A stretch of 64,000 nucleotides of DNA. Source: Gonatopus flavifemur. Its lineage: Eukaryota; Arthropoda; Insecta; Hymenoptera; Dryinidae. Shown in pieces: positions 11,261 to 22,700 of this stretch. The position numbers were made by a program, and so were the translations under genes. The notes beneath the pieces are model-generated. The model did not search any database, had not been told where the DNA came from, and worked only from the letters and a program-made list of their open reading frames with translations. Every line of letters begins with the position of its first letter. The first letter of the stretch is position 1. The stretch spans positions 434,001-498,000 of the forward strand of contig JAFFJZ010000008.1 in assembly GCA_018340375.1 (NCBI GenBank). Reading direction: 5' to 3'.

Positions 11261-12360
11261 GCGGATTGAAATTTTTATAGATACACGGATGGATTAAAAC
11301 ATAAATGTTTCAAAATTTCGATCGAACATATAAGTTTGGATGGATTTTCGCTCGGTAGAAAAATGATTAGGAACATGGAAGTAACGTATGCTTCCCCATC
11401 CCGAATTTTGGACTTGCCAGGGGCAGGTAAACATGCTAAAATCAATGTGCATTCTTATTTGTCGATAGTCAGGTCTTTAGCCTAAGGATGCCAAGTGCTC
11501 GTATGGAGTAACTAACAGCGGTTCGAAGTACGAAGGAATTATTCACATTTGAAACGTTGATAGAAAACAAACCGTCACTAACACAAAAATGGGAAGTCTA
11601 TAATACTTCAATAGTCTATAGACTTCAATGGCAAACCATCCCCAGGATATAATGTACCTTTACCATGGTTTGCCATTGAAAAATGATTTGATCCATTGAT
11701 TTGAAAATAAAACAATTTTTCTTGATTTTCTCGAATTCAAGTCAAATGCACTTATGGTCTCCTTGCTTTACACGGCAGAACTACCGATCACGAGATATTT
11801 ATCCTTCATCTCTGCTCCTTTCAATGGCTCTCTACCTCACAACACATCAAGTTAATAAAAATTAATTCAGAGTTGAATTGGATTCAAAGAATTGATTCCT
11901 GATCATTATTAATGCCTACTGAACTTCTATGCTTCTGTGCAATGTAGAGAGTATGGGGAGATTTTCCCAACTCTGGTGGCGGATTACACGGTAAAAAGAA
12001 AAACTTAATTTCAGTTGGAATATGAGCTGAATTCAAGATGCAACCAAAAGAAGACTCGGTTGACTTAAAGTCAGCCACTGGAAAACCTTCTGAAATTCAA
12101 ACAAGAATACAGCTCACATTAATCTCTGTTCAACTGAAATTGAAACTGATTTTGAACTGAAACTTGAAGCGAATTGTTCCCGATAAATGGGTTCGGCTAT
12201 TGTTTTTGGTTTCGTTCTGCTCAACATAACGTTACCTATCGACGATGAGAAATACCTTTGTGTTTATGCGGAGGATACAAAAAAAAATTTTTATGTTGTG
12301 TGAATTTATTCACTTCACTTGTTGATTGTTCCAATTATATCATGATCGTGGTTTTCAGAG
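11261..12360. other. intronic DNA without recognised features
   Basis: AT-rich intron of the TOGARAM-like gene. It contains a short imperfect palindrome around CAATGGCAAACCATCC / ACCATGGTTTGCCATTG (11630-11680). No coding sequence or RNA gene is supported. Confidence 0.45.
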
Positions 12361-12364
12361 ATTG

Positions 12365-12450
12365 AACATCTTCAACTCTCATCGGGAGATTCGAACCCAT
12401 GTTGTTGCTGTAATAACCTATCCTAGTCCTTTGCGTTTAACCACTTCGCC
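12365..12450 (-). repeat. tRNA-derived SINE head
   Basis: On the minus strand TGGCGAAGTGGTTAAACGC resembles a pol III A box and GGTTCGAATCTCCC resembles a B box, spaced about as in a tRNA. The anticodon arm and acceptor stem do not pair, so this is not a functional tRNA. It is probably the head of a short retroelement. Confidence 0.5.
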
Positions 12451-13298
12451 ATGGTACCGTTTCGATCGACGGATGTGATAAATCATTTCATAATAATATA
12501 ATTCGATAGCATGTGTAGTGTGAAGTCGAAGGTAAATTTGGAAAACATTCCAGGGGAACTGAGAATTGGTGCAAATGTGAATACCCCCGAAAGTTTGAAT
12601 TAATTCCAATTTGTGTTGTAATGTTGAAGTGAAAATGTCGAAATAAAGAATTCATTAACAGTACGGAAAATCCAATAACAATCTGTTACAAAGTTGGTAT
12701 TACAAATGTTTACTGGATTTGTATAATTACACCTTGAATAATTAATAGAAAACTTGAAATAATTTGATTGAATGTTACTTTACCGCACGCCTTTTCTTCA
12801 ACATTTCGAATTAATAAAGCCACTTCGACTCTTTCTCTATAATTCTTCGTATCACTATACCCAATACACGGCACAACGAAAACAATAACATTTGAAGTAA
12901 CAGTCTCAAAGCAAACCGCCGATGACTGTACACACATCACTCAGTTATATTCCTGTTTAACTCTTGTACACTCCTCAAAGAATAATCAAGCGAGATGAAT
13001 CCAGAAACTGATCATAATTCAAACGACGAAGACTCTGTGCCAGATTATATAAAAGCTACGCTCGGGCGACGATCTTCACGCTCGTGCGGGAATCACCAAT
13101 TTTATTTTGCGCATTCGTTGTACAATGAACTATTTCAGAACAAATTTTGGATGCACGGAAAGAAATGTTGCATTGTAAATTACGATATTGCTTGTAATTT
13201 TTTGCGAGGTATATGAGTGAATGATATCATAAGCAAGTCTGTCCCATACATGCACTGTAGTAATTTATGAAGTAAAATTCCTTTCCATGTACGAAGAA

Positions 13299-13321
13299 CA
13301 CACACACACACACACACACAC
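13299..13321. repeat. (AC)n microsatellite
   Basis: Uninterrupted CA dinucleotide run of about 23 bp in the intron before exon 3. Confidence 0.9.
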
Positions 13322-13488
13322 GCATATTGAAAGTGCAAGAAATTCTGAATCATGAACTCTTATCATTCACAATTTTTTCAAAAAAAATGATTCCCAAACT
13401 TAGGGATAGTAAAATGATGAAATAATTTGAATCAAAAAGATCCTGAATTATGAATACGTTTCAGTAATTGTATCTTATGTGAACACAG

Positions 13489-13603
13489 GGCCAGACGTAG
13501 ATTGGATAGTAGCTGGGAGTGGTCCTGTTTCTCCAGGAACGGGACGGACGAGGAGTCAAATTATTGGGACAACAACAAAAACTGAGAATGAAAGGATTTT
13601 AAA
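13489..13603 (+). CDS. TOGARAM-like exon 3 (DVDWI motif)
   Basis: The acceptor is GAACACAG and the donor is TTAAA|GTGAGT. The exon enters in phase 1 from exon 2, giving GPDVDWIVAGSGPVSPGTG and then an Arg/Thr-rich tail. It leaves in phase 2 with AA pending. The DVDWI block followed by Gly/Ser is what I expect at the junction between the N-terminal TOG domains and the linker. The pending AA is completed by the C that opens exon 4. The intervening 7.2 kb intron is occupied by palindromic elements and diverged repeats. Confidence 0.72.
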
Positions 13604-13911
13604 GTGAGTATTAATTGTATAATTAATCGGTGAAATTGAGCTGCAGAAGGATTTCATGCGGAATCCCGTGATTCATTACTGATGCTCCCAAAAGAATTCC
13701 ATACATTATCCAACCTTAGCAAAACAACCTGTGCGGGTATTGACAAGATTGAAAAAACCCCAGCTCATTCCAGGGTTAGTGCATGTTTTAGGAGCGGATT
13801 TCAATTGAGGAAAATTGGGCCAGTATTGTCCCCTATTTGCCCTGTTGTTTCTCATGATCGGTCGATCATGGTACATTTGTATTGCTGTCAGAAACAGCCA
13901 TTACACTTATC

Positions 13912-14378
13912 GCGTAGTAGTTTGTGATTTCTAAAAAAACATCCTTATCTTGAAAACATGTATGAAGGGAAATAGAACAGAAATTAGGTTGATCCATTTG
14001 ACACAGTGGAATTCTGAGTTATTCCAAACCAAACGTGTTGGTCGCTTCAGATATGTTTTGGAATCAACGTCAATGCAGAATACTTGGCGTGGTCGATAGC
14101 AGGAGTTTTCACTGTAGATTATGTTTCAAAAAATGTCTCAAAGGCATCAAGATAGAAAATCGAATAATGTAATTCCAAAACAATCATAATCGGCTACGCC
14201 AAGTATGCCGCATTGACATTGATCTCAAAACATATCTGAACCGATCGCCACATTTGGTTTGAAATAACTCAGAATTCAAATGTGTGGAATGGATCAACCC
14301 CACTTCTATTCTATTTTCCTTCATACATGTTCTCAAGATAAGAATCTTTTTTTAGAAATTACAAACTACAATGAATGC
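13912..14378. mobile_element. long palindromic MITE
   Basis: TAGTTTGTGATTTCTAAAAAAA at the left pairs with TTTTTTTAGAAATTACAAACTA at the right, and the arms stay complementary for about 190 bp (GGTTGATCCATTTG / AATGGATCAACC; ACTTGGCG / CGCCAAGT). The loop is about 80 bp. A related, degraded element is at about 61440-61930. Confidence 0.72.
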
Positions 14379-14948
14379 ATTTTCGAGAAATTAAAGCTAC
14401 AATATTCGAACAATTCTTCACATACCATTTGGACACTAAATGTACTCGGTAGCTGTTATTGATTTCGAATGTTTTGTTTAAATAGTTTATCTGCGACTTC
14501 AGGTGGAATTATGGACAGAGTGGAGTTTTTGTTCTTAGAAGTTTTTGTCAATTGTTATTGTGAGAGATTCACATTTTTTCATGGACTTGACGTTATTTTT
14601 CTACTTTTTTTGAGTTTTTGTAGGGATTCCACTAATTCATTATCTCATATCTCTATTCTATGAAATCCAAAATATTGAAGAAATAAATTATCACCTATTA
14701 TCACAACTACTATTTGAAATCTGATTTGTTTTTTCACCTAATATTTCTACTCTTTTCTCCACATGCTCGTTCTTCCCTTTATTAATTTCGAATTAAAAGA
14801 AATTCGAATTCATCTTGGTCAAGAAACTGACGAGAGATACCTTCAGGAAGGAATTATTGAGATTCTGTCACCAGTTTCAAGTAGAAAAGGTGAAGTTTGA
14901 ATGACTGTATTGTTTGTGAAGTTCTTAGAATTTATTGGGGCATATAGT

Positions 14949-15171
14949 CAGGGGGCATAATCTCGAATAGAAAATTTTCAAACGGATTTCAGCGCCGCCA
15001 TACGGTAGTACAGTGAACTATTTTACATGTATACACTAACACTAATTCGAAAATCGATGTGATTTGTTCATTGTTCCTGTTAGTTGTATCTATGGCGAAT
15101 AATTCACTGTACTACAGTGCGGCAGCGCTGAAATCCGTTTGAGAATGTTGCATTTGAGATTATGCCCCCTG
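14949..15171. mobile_element. hAT-type MITE with perfect 8-bp target duplication
   Basis: The termini CAGGGGGCATAATCTC and GAGATTATGCCCCCTG are perfect 16-bp inverted repeats. The subterminal AACGGATTTCAGCGC blocks are also inverted. The flanking octamers are CATATAGT at 14941-14948 and 15172-15179. The 223-bp size, CAG/CTG ends and 8-bp duplication identify a recent-looking non-autonomous hAT element. Confidence 0.9.
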
Positions 15172-15599
15172 CATATAGTGAATCATTATCCCCATTTACA
15201 ATTCATTTCTGTAAAAAACAAAGAATGGCAGTTATTCTATAGTTCTTAGTGTACTTTGCTGTTCATGTTCCCTTTATGATTTGCAGACAAAAGCGGAGCA
15301 GAATATATACAATCTCCTCAGGGAAAATCAAAAGAATGGAACAATATCCTCTTTTTAGAAACTGGTCACGAATAATTATATTTCAGTCCGACTGAAGTGA
15401 TTGGGGACACGACCCATATTAAAATGACCTGAATAAATCAATCTATGTAAAACAGCTTAATAACATTTTGTTGATGTATGCATCATATTAGGTTTCAGGG
15501 TATGCCAAAAGATACTCTTAACATTCATAATAGTAGGCTCAAGATGTTAAGAAACAAAAATTTTTTATAATTTCAATTCAGACGACCTCGGAATACATT

Positions 15600-16640
15600 C
15601 TGACTTGAAGCCTTGATTTCAGATATAGCATTGGTTTCAAGTAGCATTCATCTGTCCAGTCACTTTGGTTGAGCTAAACTATAATAATTCTTCACTAGTT
15701 ATAAACTAGTTTCTGAATAGGAGGTATACTTTCATATGCTTGATTTTTTCCAAACAAGCTTTGTATAATCTGCTTCACATTTTGTCACGATTCTGCATGG
15801 AGAGACACTATTCCGCTGAATGCAAGGATGTGTAGCGTATCCACTATGATTCTGTTCACAAAGATATTGTGATTAAAAAATACTCTTCATCAAAACTGCA
15901 CAAATAATAAAATCATATTGAACTTGCCTTTTTTTATTACACATGTCTCTATAGTTTTCTTTACGAAGAGAGATAAAAAAGATTTGGAACAGTTATTTTG
16001 GAATGAACTACATCTCTAGTCGCTTTAGTCAGGCTTAACTGTAGTGATTATCGATCAGGGTATGCAAGGAGGATAATATTTCATCAATTCACTATTTGTT
16101 GAGCAGACTTGATACTATCTGTGTTGTTATTCGTTCACGATTCTGGTTGCAGAATAGTAGATACTAGCAGACTGTCCATTAGGGATTATGGTATATCCAT
16201 TATATTTTTGTCTGTGAAGAAATAGCAAATGAACTTCAATAATCATTCTTGAGCAGGCATGGTTTTTTTATTTTTTGTCAATTGCCTACGATTCTTATTG
16301 GAGAAAATGACAGTAGTTGACTGTCTGTCAGAACTCATGGTATATTCCTGACATTCCAGTATGTGGAGAGATTGCGAATAAACTTGAATCTTTCCCCTTG
16401 AGCATGTTCGATATGATCCATTTGATCATTTGCCAACAACTCTGGTAGGAGAACCTGATAACAGTAGACTGTCCGTGAGGGGGTATGGTATATCTGATAA
16501 GATTTCACATACAAAGTAATGTATAAATTTGAATCATTCTCCTTGACTAGACCTTGTATGATTAATTCGATCATCAGCCTAAGGTTCTGATTGGAAGAAT
16601 CAACAGTCTATGCTTTTGTCTGTAAAGGAATATTGTACGT
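15600..16640. repeat. diverged tandem repeats, about 145-bp period
   Basis: A GATTCT(G/T)nTTGG-type word followed by TAGACTGTCCGT...GGTATAT recurs near 15789, 16139, 16280, 16427 and 16573. The last four spacings are about 141-147 bp. Units are heavily diverged. Similar words (GATCTGTGATATATCC) recur in 63190-64000. Confidence 0.5.
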
Positions 16641-16899
16641 AAAGGCATATTGTATTTTATGAATAACACGTCATACAGGGCTTATCTTTTTATATTTCTC
16701 AATTTTTCGAATGTGGAAAACAGATATATAGCTTCCTCAAACTTTGCCTATGTTTTTTTTTTATAGATAACCGCTTCATCCATTCATTTTTCAATAATTT
16801 TTGTGTGTGATATATATATATTTCAAATTATTTTCATTCCATTGGTGTCCTGATTAAATAAATTGTAACCACCTGTAATTCAGGCATTTGTTATGCAAT

Positions 16900-17490
16900 T
16901 ATTCTTCGATTATTATAATAACCTGTCAACTCATCGCCTCACTGACAGGTTATTTGTTTATGTTCTGACGTACCATACTGTACTGAAATGAACACTATTG
17001 GATGTTGGAAAAAAAGAAAGAGACAGATACATGTATACTATAGCGAGAATTCAGAACCCGCCTCAAAGGCCTAAATACACAAGCTAAGTAAACGTGAACG
17101 TAAGGAACAGAAGCCTGCGCAGATCTCGTATATAGTTTCTGCGCATTCGTATCTTACGTTCACGTGTCTTGTGTATCTGGACCTTCAGATAGTGAAAATT
17201 TGTCGTTTTTAGGAGGAATCGATGATGAACCAGAATCGTGATATTTTGAACGCATCAAAATTTGAAACGCCTATATCTCGGTAACAGATTAACTGAGATA
17301 ATCCATAGTGTACTTGAACGAAAGTGTGTAGTCGAATTATATGGTCAGAGTGTGATTCTCTTTTCATGGCATTCAATGTGTGAAGAATTATTGTGAGTTC
17401 ATGATTTTTTGACTATATCAAATCTCGGTTTACGTGTAAAGATACACGGTAGTGCACGACTTCTGCTTTTTCATTAATTAATTTTTTTTC
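16900..17490. repeat. interspersed repeat family B, copy 1
   Basis: This segment is matched in reverse orientation by about 42880-43760. Shared blocks include CTGCGCAGATC(T), GTTCACGTTTAC and its complement, ATATCTCGGTAAC-like sequence, and AAGTCGTGCACTAC-like sequence. It also holds a hairpin of AACCTGTCA and TGACAGGTT at 16920-16960. Class unknown. Confidence 0.55.
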
Positions 17491-17589
17491 AGGGCGTTTT
17501 CCATGTACTTGGCGTCAAGACGCCACCGCGTCTCTCGATGCAGTAAAATATCATTATTCTTGGGCGCCTCCGATCTTATAGAGAACGAT

Positions 17590-19065
17590 CCTGCAGAATG
17601 ACGAATAAGTCGAGCAGTTTGATCTTACAGAATTGCAATTATGTGGACCGGTTTGATCCTACAGAGACTTATCCTACAGAAGAGAATGTTATCAAGGATG
17701 TCGAGCGGTTCGATCCTGCAGAAAAAAATTTTGGTTGGAATGTTGAGAGGTTCGATCCTACAGAGATCGATTCTACAGAATGAGAATTATGTCAAGCGGT
17801 TCGATCCTACAGAATGACAATTATGCCGAGCGGTTCAATCCTACAGCGACCGATCCTACAGAATTAAAAATGCTTACGAGACAACATCCAAATGATTGGA
17901 GCCAGTAGGGTTTGAATGTTATAAAATCAATTCTATTCCACAGTTTTGGCCTTTGTCGACAAGAAAAGTTCAATAAAACTGCCGCGAACAACATTTTGGT
18001 GAAAAACCTGCTTATTGGTCACATGTGAAATTTTGTTTCTCTACAGACATAGAGGAGATATCGAGGAATCATGTACAATAGTTGGATAGATGATTATTAT
18101 AATTGAACCCTAAACTTGTTCGTTTATCTCACATAAATTGATTTGATTGAAATGAATACTTCATTGAGACAACCAGATATTCATTGGATATTATCTGTGG
18201 TAGCTAATTCGAGTACTTGATATTTGAAGAGCCAAAAATATTGGTACAAAAGCTGAATTTTAGCTACCACAGCAATAATTTCTGTTGCCATGGCTAAAAA
18301 ATAGCTACCATACCGAATGTTTACATATGCACATACCAGCATCATTTTTTCCCGTGCAGGATTGTAACAAAGAGACGTATCTCAAGCGTATCTCACTTCA
18401 CGTGAGATGAATTAACATGGTTTGAATTCAATTATGATGATCGTCTATCCAACTGAAAATTTATTGTATAGAGGACAAATCAATACTTATTTGACGCGGA
18501 CAACTTTTTTTTCGGTGCACCAAATCGCTCAATATTTAAATCCATAAAGTGATGGAAAAACTCCAGACATGATTTCTCGAAATCTCCTTTATGTATGCAG
18601 AGAAACAAAATTCAACATGTCGCAAATAAGCAGGTTTTCCACCAAAATGTTGTTCGCGGCAATTTTTGTTGAGCTTTCCTTTTCGAAAAGGGGAAAAACT
18701 GTGCAATAGAGTTAATTGTATAACATTTGAACCCTACTGGCTCCAATCATTCGAATGTTTTCTCGTCGGCGTTTTTCATTCTGTAGGAACGGTACCCTGT
18801 AGGATCAAACCGCTCGACATTCTTGATGAAATTCTTTTTTGTAGAATCGAACCGCCGATATTGTTGATCAAATTCTTTTCTGTAGGATCGATCTCTGTAG
18901 GATCGAACTACTTCACATTTTTGTCGAAATTTTTCTCTGATGAATTGGGCTCTGGGGGATCGAACCGCTTGACATTTTTGATGAAATTCTCCCCTGTAGG
19001 ATCGAACCGATCGACATAATTGTCATTCTGTAGGCAGGATTGGTCCCTGTAGGATTGAAGGCACC
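17590..19065. mobile_element. foldback (FB-like) element with repeat-bearing arms
   Basis: The outer parts of both arms are arrays of degenerate units of the form GATCCTACAGA...CGAGCGGTTC (17590-17870 forward, about 18780-19060 reverse). The inner parts are an inverted repeat of about 200 bp (17880-18060 against 18597-18775) sharing GCCGCGAACAACATTTTGG and AAAACCTGCTTATT. A unique-looking loop of about 500 bp separates them. Tandem repeats within long inverted termini are the defining feature of Foldback-type transposons. The two ORFs here are translations of the array and not genes. Confidence 0.72.
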
Positions 19066-19384
19066 TCGTTTGTCTTTACTGGGGTCAATACGTACGAGTA
19101 ATTCCTGTTCCCCCGGTAGAAATTCCCACAGTTATGATAGGACGAAGCTTATAATGTATGCAAAGAAAATTCATGATATAACTTTGGGGAAGACAGGATA
19201 TGAGGATTGGGAAGAATATAGGAAATCACAGTTGTGAATTCCCGGACTGAACAAACAGCAGAAGCTCTGACAAGCATGCATAACCTGATATTGGGATATC
19301 TCCAGAATGATCAAGAGGCGAGGAATATGCGATATACTGAAATAACTGTTATGTTGTACCTACTAAAACACTTTGTTATTATAT

Positions 19385-19800
19385 ACCCAACCAAAATTTT
19401 TGTTGGCGGAACCAAAAATTCATTGGATGTTACCATAATTTGGCTGCGCTAAGCAAATCATCCCACCAAGTTACGTTCACTCCCCTGAACTAAAAATGAT
19501 TTGGTAGGATTGAGGTGGTACACTGAGAAAACACCAGGTGTGACTCAACCCCGTAAGCGTTTGGATACGGTGAATGCCGCCGCGCGGTTGAGTAAACTGG
19601 ATATCGATAGAGATGATTAAGTGGAGATTTACTTCAATTGATATTAAGTTGCATCAACCGCGCGGTCACGTTCGCCGTATCCAGGGTTCAGGTGGTATAG
19701 GCAAATTTTGGTTGCACCCATTAAGTTTCTAGTTACGCCAATAAAAAATTGTGTTGGGCATATATCAACCAAATCTTTTTCCTAAGTGTAGGCTATGGAA
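19385..19800. mobile_element. MITE of the AACCAAAATTTT family with a nested hairpin element
   Basis: The outer parts match 21055-21305 (ATTTGGCTGCG block, ATATCAACCAAATCT end). A second element of about 185 bp is inserted near 19513-19697. Its arms GGATACGGTGAATGCCGCCG and GTTCGCCGTATCC, with CGCGCGGTTGA / TCAACCGCGCGG, form a GC-rich hairpin unlike the surroundings. The outer copy continues after it. Confidence 0.6.
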
Positions 19801-19964
19801 TAACCAACGGTTCTGTATTGAACCAGTATTGAGTCACCATGCTTCTCACAACAACTAAATATTTTGCAAAACGTACTCAACGTTCCTAATGACATTCCTT
19901 GTGGAACGTATTGTTTGTTCTAAAATAACTTATGAATACATTCGCAAGATTGGGATGAGTCAGT

Positions 19965-20240
19965 ACCCAGTAAACATTTTCATGGCAGTCTTCCGGAACA
20001 TTCTGACAAATATCTCAAAGATATCCAAAAAATGTCTCATACAACATTATAAAATGTCCAAATCGTTAAAAATGCCTCAAAGTTATATCGATATCTTCCA
20101 GATATCTTGAAGGAAGATATCTGTCAGTTATCTTGAAGAAAGATATCTCTCAGATATCTTAAAGATGTTTTCGATCGGACTCTTCCGTGATGTCGTAATT
20201 CATTGCATCAGATATCTTTTAGATTTGTTCAAAATATATT
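19965..20240. repeat. AGATATCT-rich MITE-like repeat
   Basis: Starts at CCCAGTAAACATTTTC and contains repeated AGATATCTTxAAG words in both orientations. Related segments are at 7880-7990, 25130-25330, 27872-28110, 40243-40292 with 40675-40830, and 56870-57065. Confidence 0.5.
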
Positions 20241-20817
20241 TTGAAGTGAATCACAACAAATATTCAAAAAAGTTCAATGCCTATGTTTCGGGCATACCGA
20301 AATTGTATTCCGAAGAACGCTGATTGTTCGATGTGAAGGCAAGTTACTAAAAATCCTTACTCTTCTTCCAGTAGCTAAATATTTGATCATAATCGATTTC
20401 GAGTCAGTGACCCTCTGGGAAGCTACTAACTCATCCAAAATTGGTCCACCATACTGGGACCATTTGTTAGTATAGTAGAGTCCTGATGAGAGCGGAATGT
20501 TCTGTCATTTGTAATCTTCTCAAGAACTAAAGGATGCCGATGAAGTGAGAGGAGGACGATGCCGTTGGCTCAATCGAGGTTCTACTGCATTGACATTTTA
20601 TACTTCGGTAAACAGCACAATGAATATATGTCATTTTCGAGACATTCAAATAGAAATTCTGCCAAGTGATCAACTTGGGAAATTGGGATATTTGAAATAC
20701 TATAATATTCAATAATATGAGAAATTAATTGAAGGTCACCACAAATCTCACGTGAATCTTCTAATTTTGCCTTGTCGGAGTGTATTTTTCATTAACGTCG
20801 CATGTAATACATTTCAG

Positions 20818-20947
20818 CACTGAAAATACTCAAAGCCATCAAGGAAATCGGTGGACAGAGAGATCAAACTTCGTTGGCGTTGAAAGTAGCATACGATCGA
20901 AGGGAATTCATCCTATAGCTTGGAAAATTGGGTCTTATGAAAATCAA
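20818..20947 (+). CDS. TOGARAM-like exon 4 (linker)
   Basis: The acceptor is TACATTTCAG and the donor is AATCAA|GTAAGT, close to consensus. The exon enters in phase 2 and leaves in phase 0, which fits both neighbours exactly. The peptide starts TENTQSHQGNRWTERSNF and ends in IAWKIGSYENQ, polar and probably disordered. It was found by asking which open stretch between 13603 and 24150 satisfies phase 2 to phase 0. Two other open stretches, near 14790 and 15290, fail that test. Confidence 0.62.
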
Positions 20948-21054
20948 GTAAGTGAGCATCTCACATTGAGTTCTCAATATCCCAGCTCACGACATGGTGT
21001 AGAGAATATACGAATATAAACTGAGGAAACAGGTCTGTTGCGCCCACTGGAACG

Positions 21055-21305
21055 TTTCGTTATATGCCCAAACAAAATTTTCTATCGGCATAACTAAAAA
21101 TTTAGTGGGTGTCGCCATAATTTGGCTGCGTCAAGCAAATAATCTTATCAAACCACGTCCCATTTCTTGAGTTGAAAGTGATTCAGTAGGATCTTTTTGG
21201 TTGGAATAACCAAAGTTTGTTCGAATTAATCGCACTTTTAGTTATACCAACAACAAATTATGGTTCGGCACATATCAACCAAATCTGTTTTCTCAGTATA
21301 TGAGT
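21055..21305. mobile_element. MITE of the AACCAAAATTTT family, uninterrupted copy
   Basis: Related to 19385-19800 but without the nested hairpin, so it shows the empty form. The ends are inverted: TATGCCCAAACAAAATTTT against CAAATTATGG...GCACATATCAACC. Shared internal blocks include ATAATTTGGCTGCGTCAAGC. Confidence 0.55.
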
Positions 21306-22319
21306 TTCTCAAAAGTACTGAAAATTCCAAGAGTGTAATCTTGGACAAGGGTTTGGGTATATGGACAACTTTTTCTACAGTCGATGCATTCCTTCAGTGA
21401 TGGTTTACCCCACTTTGGAGATGATTGTGCATTTCCTGTTGATAATGCCAAGCAGAATCTGACAAAAACTCACAGGACCCGTGAAGTACGTCAGACAAAC
21501 ACTGACGGTCCATATTGCTTTCGACGCGCAATTTTCAAGTTTTCGTCAGCCTCGGTCTTGTATTATCAACAGGATTCGTTAAACAAATCCTAACAATTTT
21601 TTTCAGTTGATAGTATAGTCCAAAAGAATCTGTTTCCCATCCTCATTGGAGAGATGCTTTGGCGAGTCCAATTTGACCTGAATTTAATTGGAAACAATAG
21701 TTACTTTTCGATTATACTCCAAACAATCCTCAATTTTGAGGTACGTTCTATGATTGATTCGAAACATTTTTGGTCATTCAATCATACAACACACAAGATC
21801 AAAAAGAGTTTATGAAGAATCGAATTGGGGGATAAAAATTCAATATGAATTCTGAAGGATTATTTTTGAACTCTTGTGATCTGTGGGTAGTCGAAATACT
21901 CCAGTACTTGGAAAAAACCTTTTTTCCCCTCATGAGGCCTGATCAGGCCTCACGACACCCTGATTCCTCCTTGATTCGACTTCTACTAGGATAATGATTT
22001 TTTCAAGTTTTTGAGTGGATGAGAATACACCTCTTCGACATTGAAAAACAAGTGGATGGAAAAGTGGACTCTGAAAAGTGTTTCCATGTCTATTGTAATG
22101 GGATGAACATCCCAAACAGCACTGAAAGTTCTCAAAATGTTTTAAAAACGTCCCCAGTGGACATCGAGGATAGAAATGGATAGAAAAATTCGTATTCGCT
22201 GCTACCCACTTCCAACGTCATTTTCTGCACCATTAAATAATATTTTATTATTTGAGTAAAATTAGTCCAAGTGGTTTTCCGTATGGTGGTGCTCAAATCA
22301 GTCTTTGGCTTGCATTCGG

Positions 22320-22700
22320 GTCAATAGGTGAACACACAAATTTCAAATTGTCGTATCTCAATGAAAAAAAACTTTCGAGCAAACACAACAGCGTTTGGAA
22401 CAGAATGACTTATTCTTTGAGGCGTACCTACAATTTTTTTCACATTCAAGGGTTCCAAGATATTTTAACCTAAATTTCAACCTGAAAATCTGAAAACACT
22501 GTTCTTTGACATATTTGAGGTGATATAGGATCGAATGGTGATTTCTTTTCAAAAAAATAGTAGATGTACCTCAAAGTATAAGTCATTCTCTTTCGAATGC
22601 CGTTGAGTTTGCTCAAGTATCTGTGTTTTTCATTGAGATACGACAATTTGAAATTTGGATGTTCACCTATTTAATGAATACATGGACATCCAAATTTCAA
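22320..22700. repeat. imperfect inverted repeat
   Basis: AAATTGTCGTATCTCAATGA at 22344 and TCATTGAGATACGACAATTT near 22632 are inverted, as are the AATGACTTATTCTTTGAGG / CCTCAAAGTATAAGTCATTC blocks. Arms are about 90 bp with a 130-bp centre. A further CCAAATTTCAAATTGTCG copy is at 22687. Confidence 0.6.

Noticed and set aside
12365..12450. tRNA gene on the minus strand
   Set aside because: A- and B-box-like words are present but acceptor and anticodon stems do not pair.
12995..13216. 73-codon ORF with an ATG and a possible donor, first considered as a TOGARAM-like exon
   Set aside because: Exon 2 at 9752-9917 joins exon 3 directly in phase and carries the expected conserved motif; this ORF has no convincing acceptor and a stop upstream.
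13790..13872. Stretch after ATTCCAG, phase 2 to phase 0, considered between exons 3 and 5
   Set aside because: The phases fit, but the donor (ATG|GTACAT) is weak and the peptide is unlike the linker; exon 4 has better sites.
14788..14888. Open stretch EIRIHLGQETDERYLQ with a GT after it, considered as an exon
   Set aside because: Needs phase 1 on entry whereas exon 3 leaves in phase 2; exon 4 at 20818 satisfies both sides.
15287..15392. Stretch after a TTTGCAG acceptor, open in three frames
   Set aside because: No acceptable donor in a phase compatible with exon 5.
17598..19019. ORFs translating GATCCTACAG units as repeat proteins
   Set aside because: They are accidental readings of the foldback arms, which are inverted copies of the same DNA repeat.
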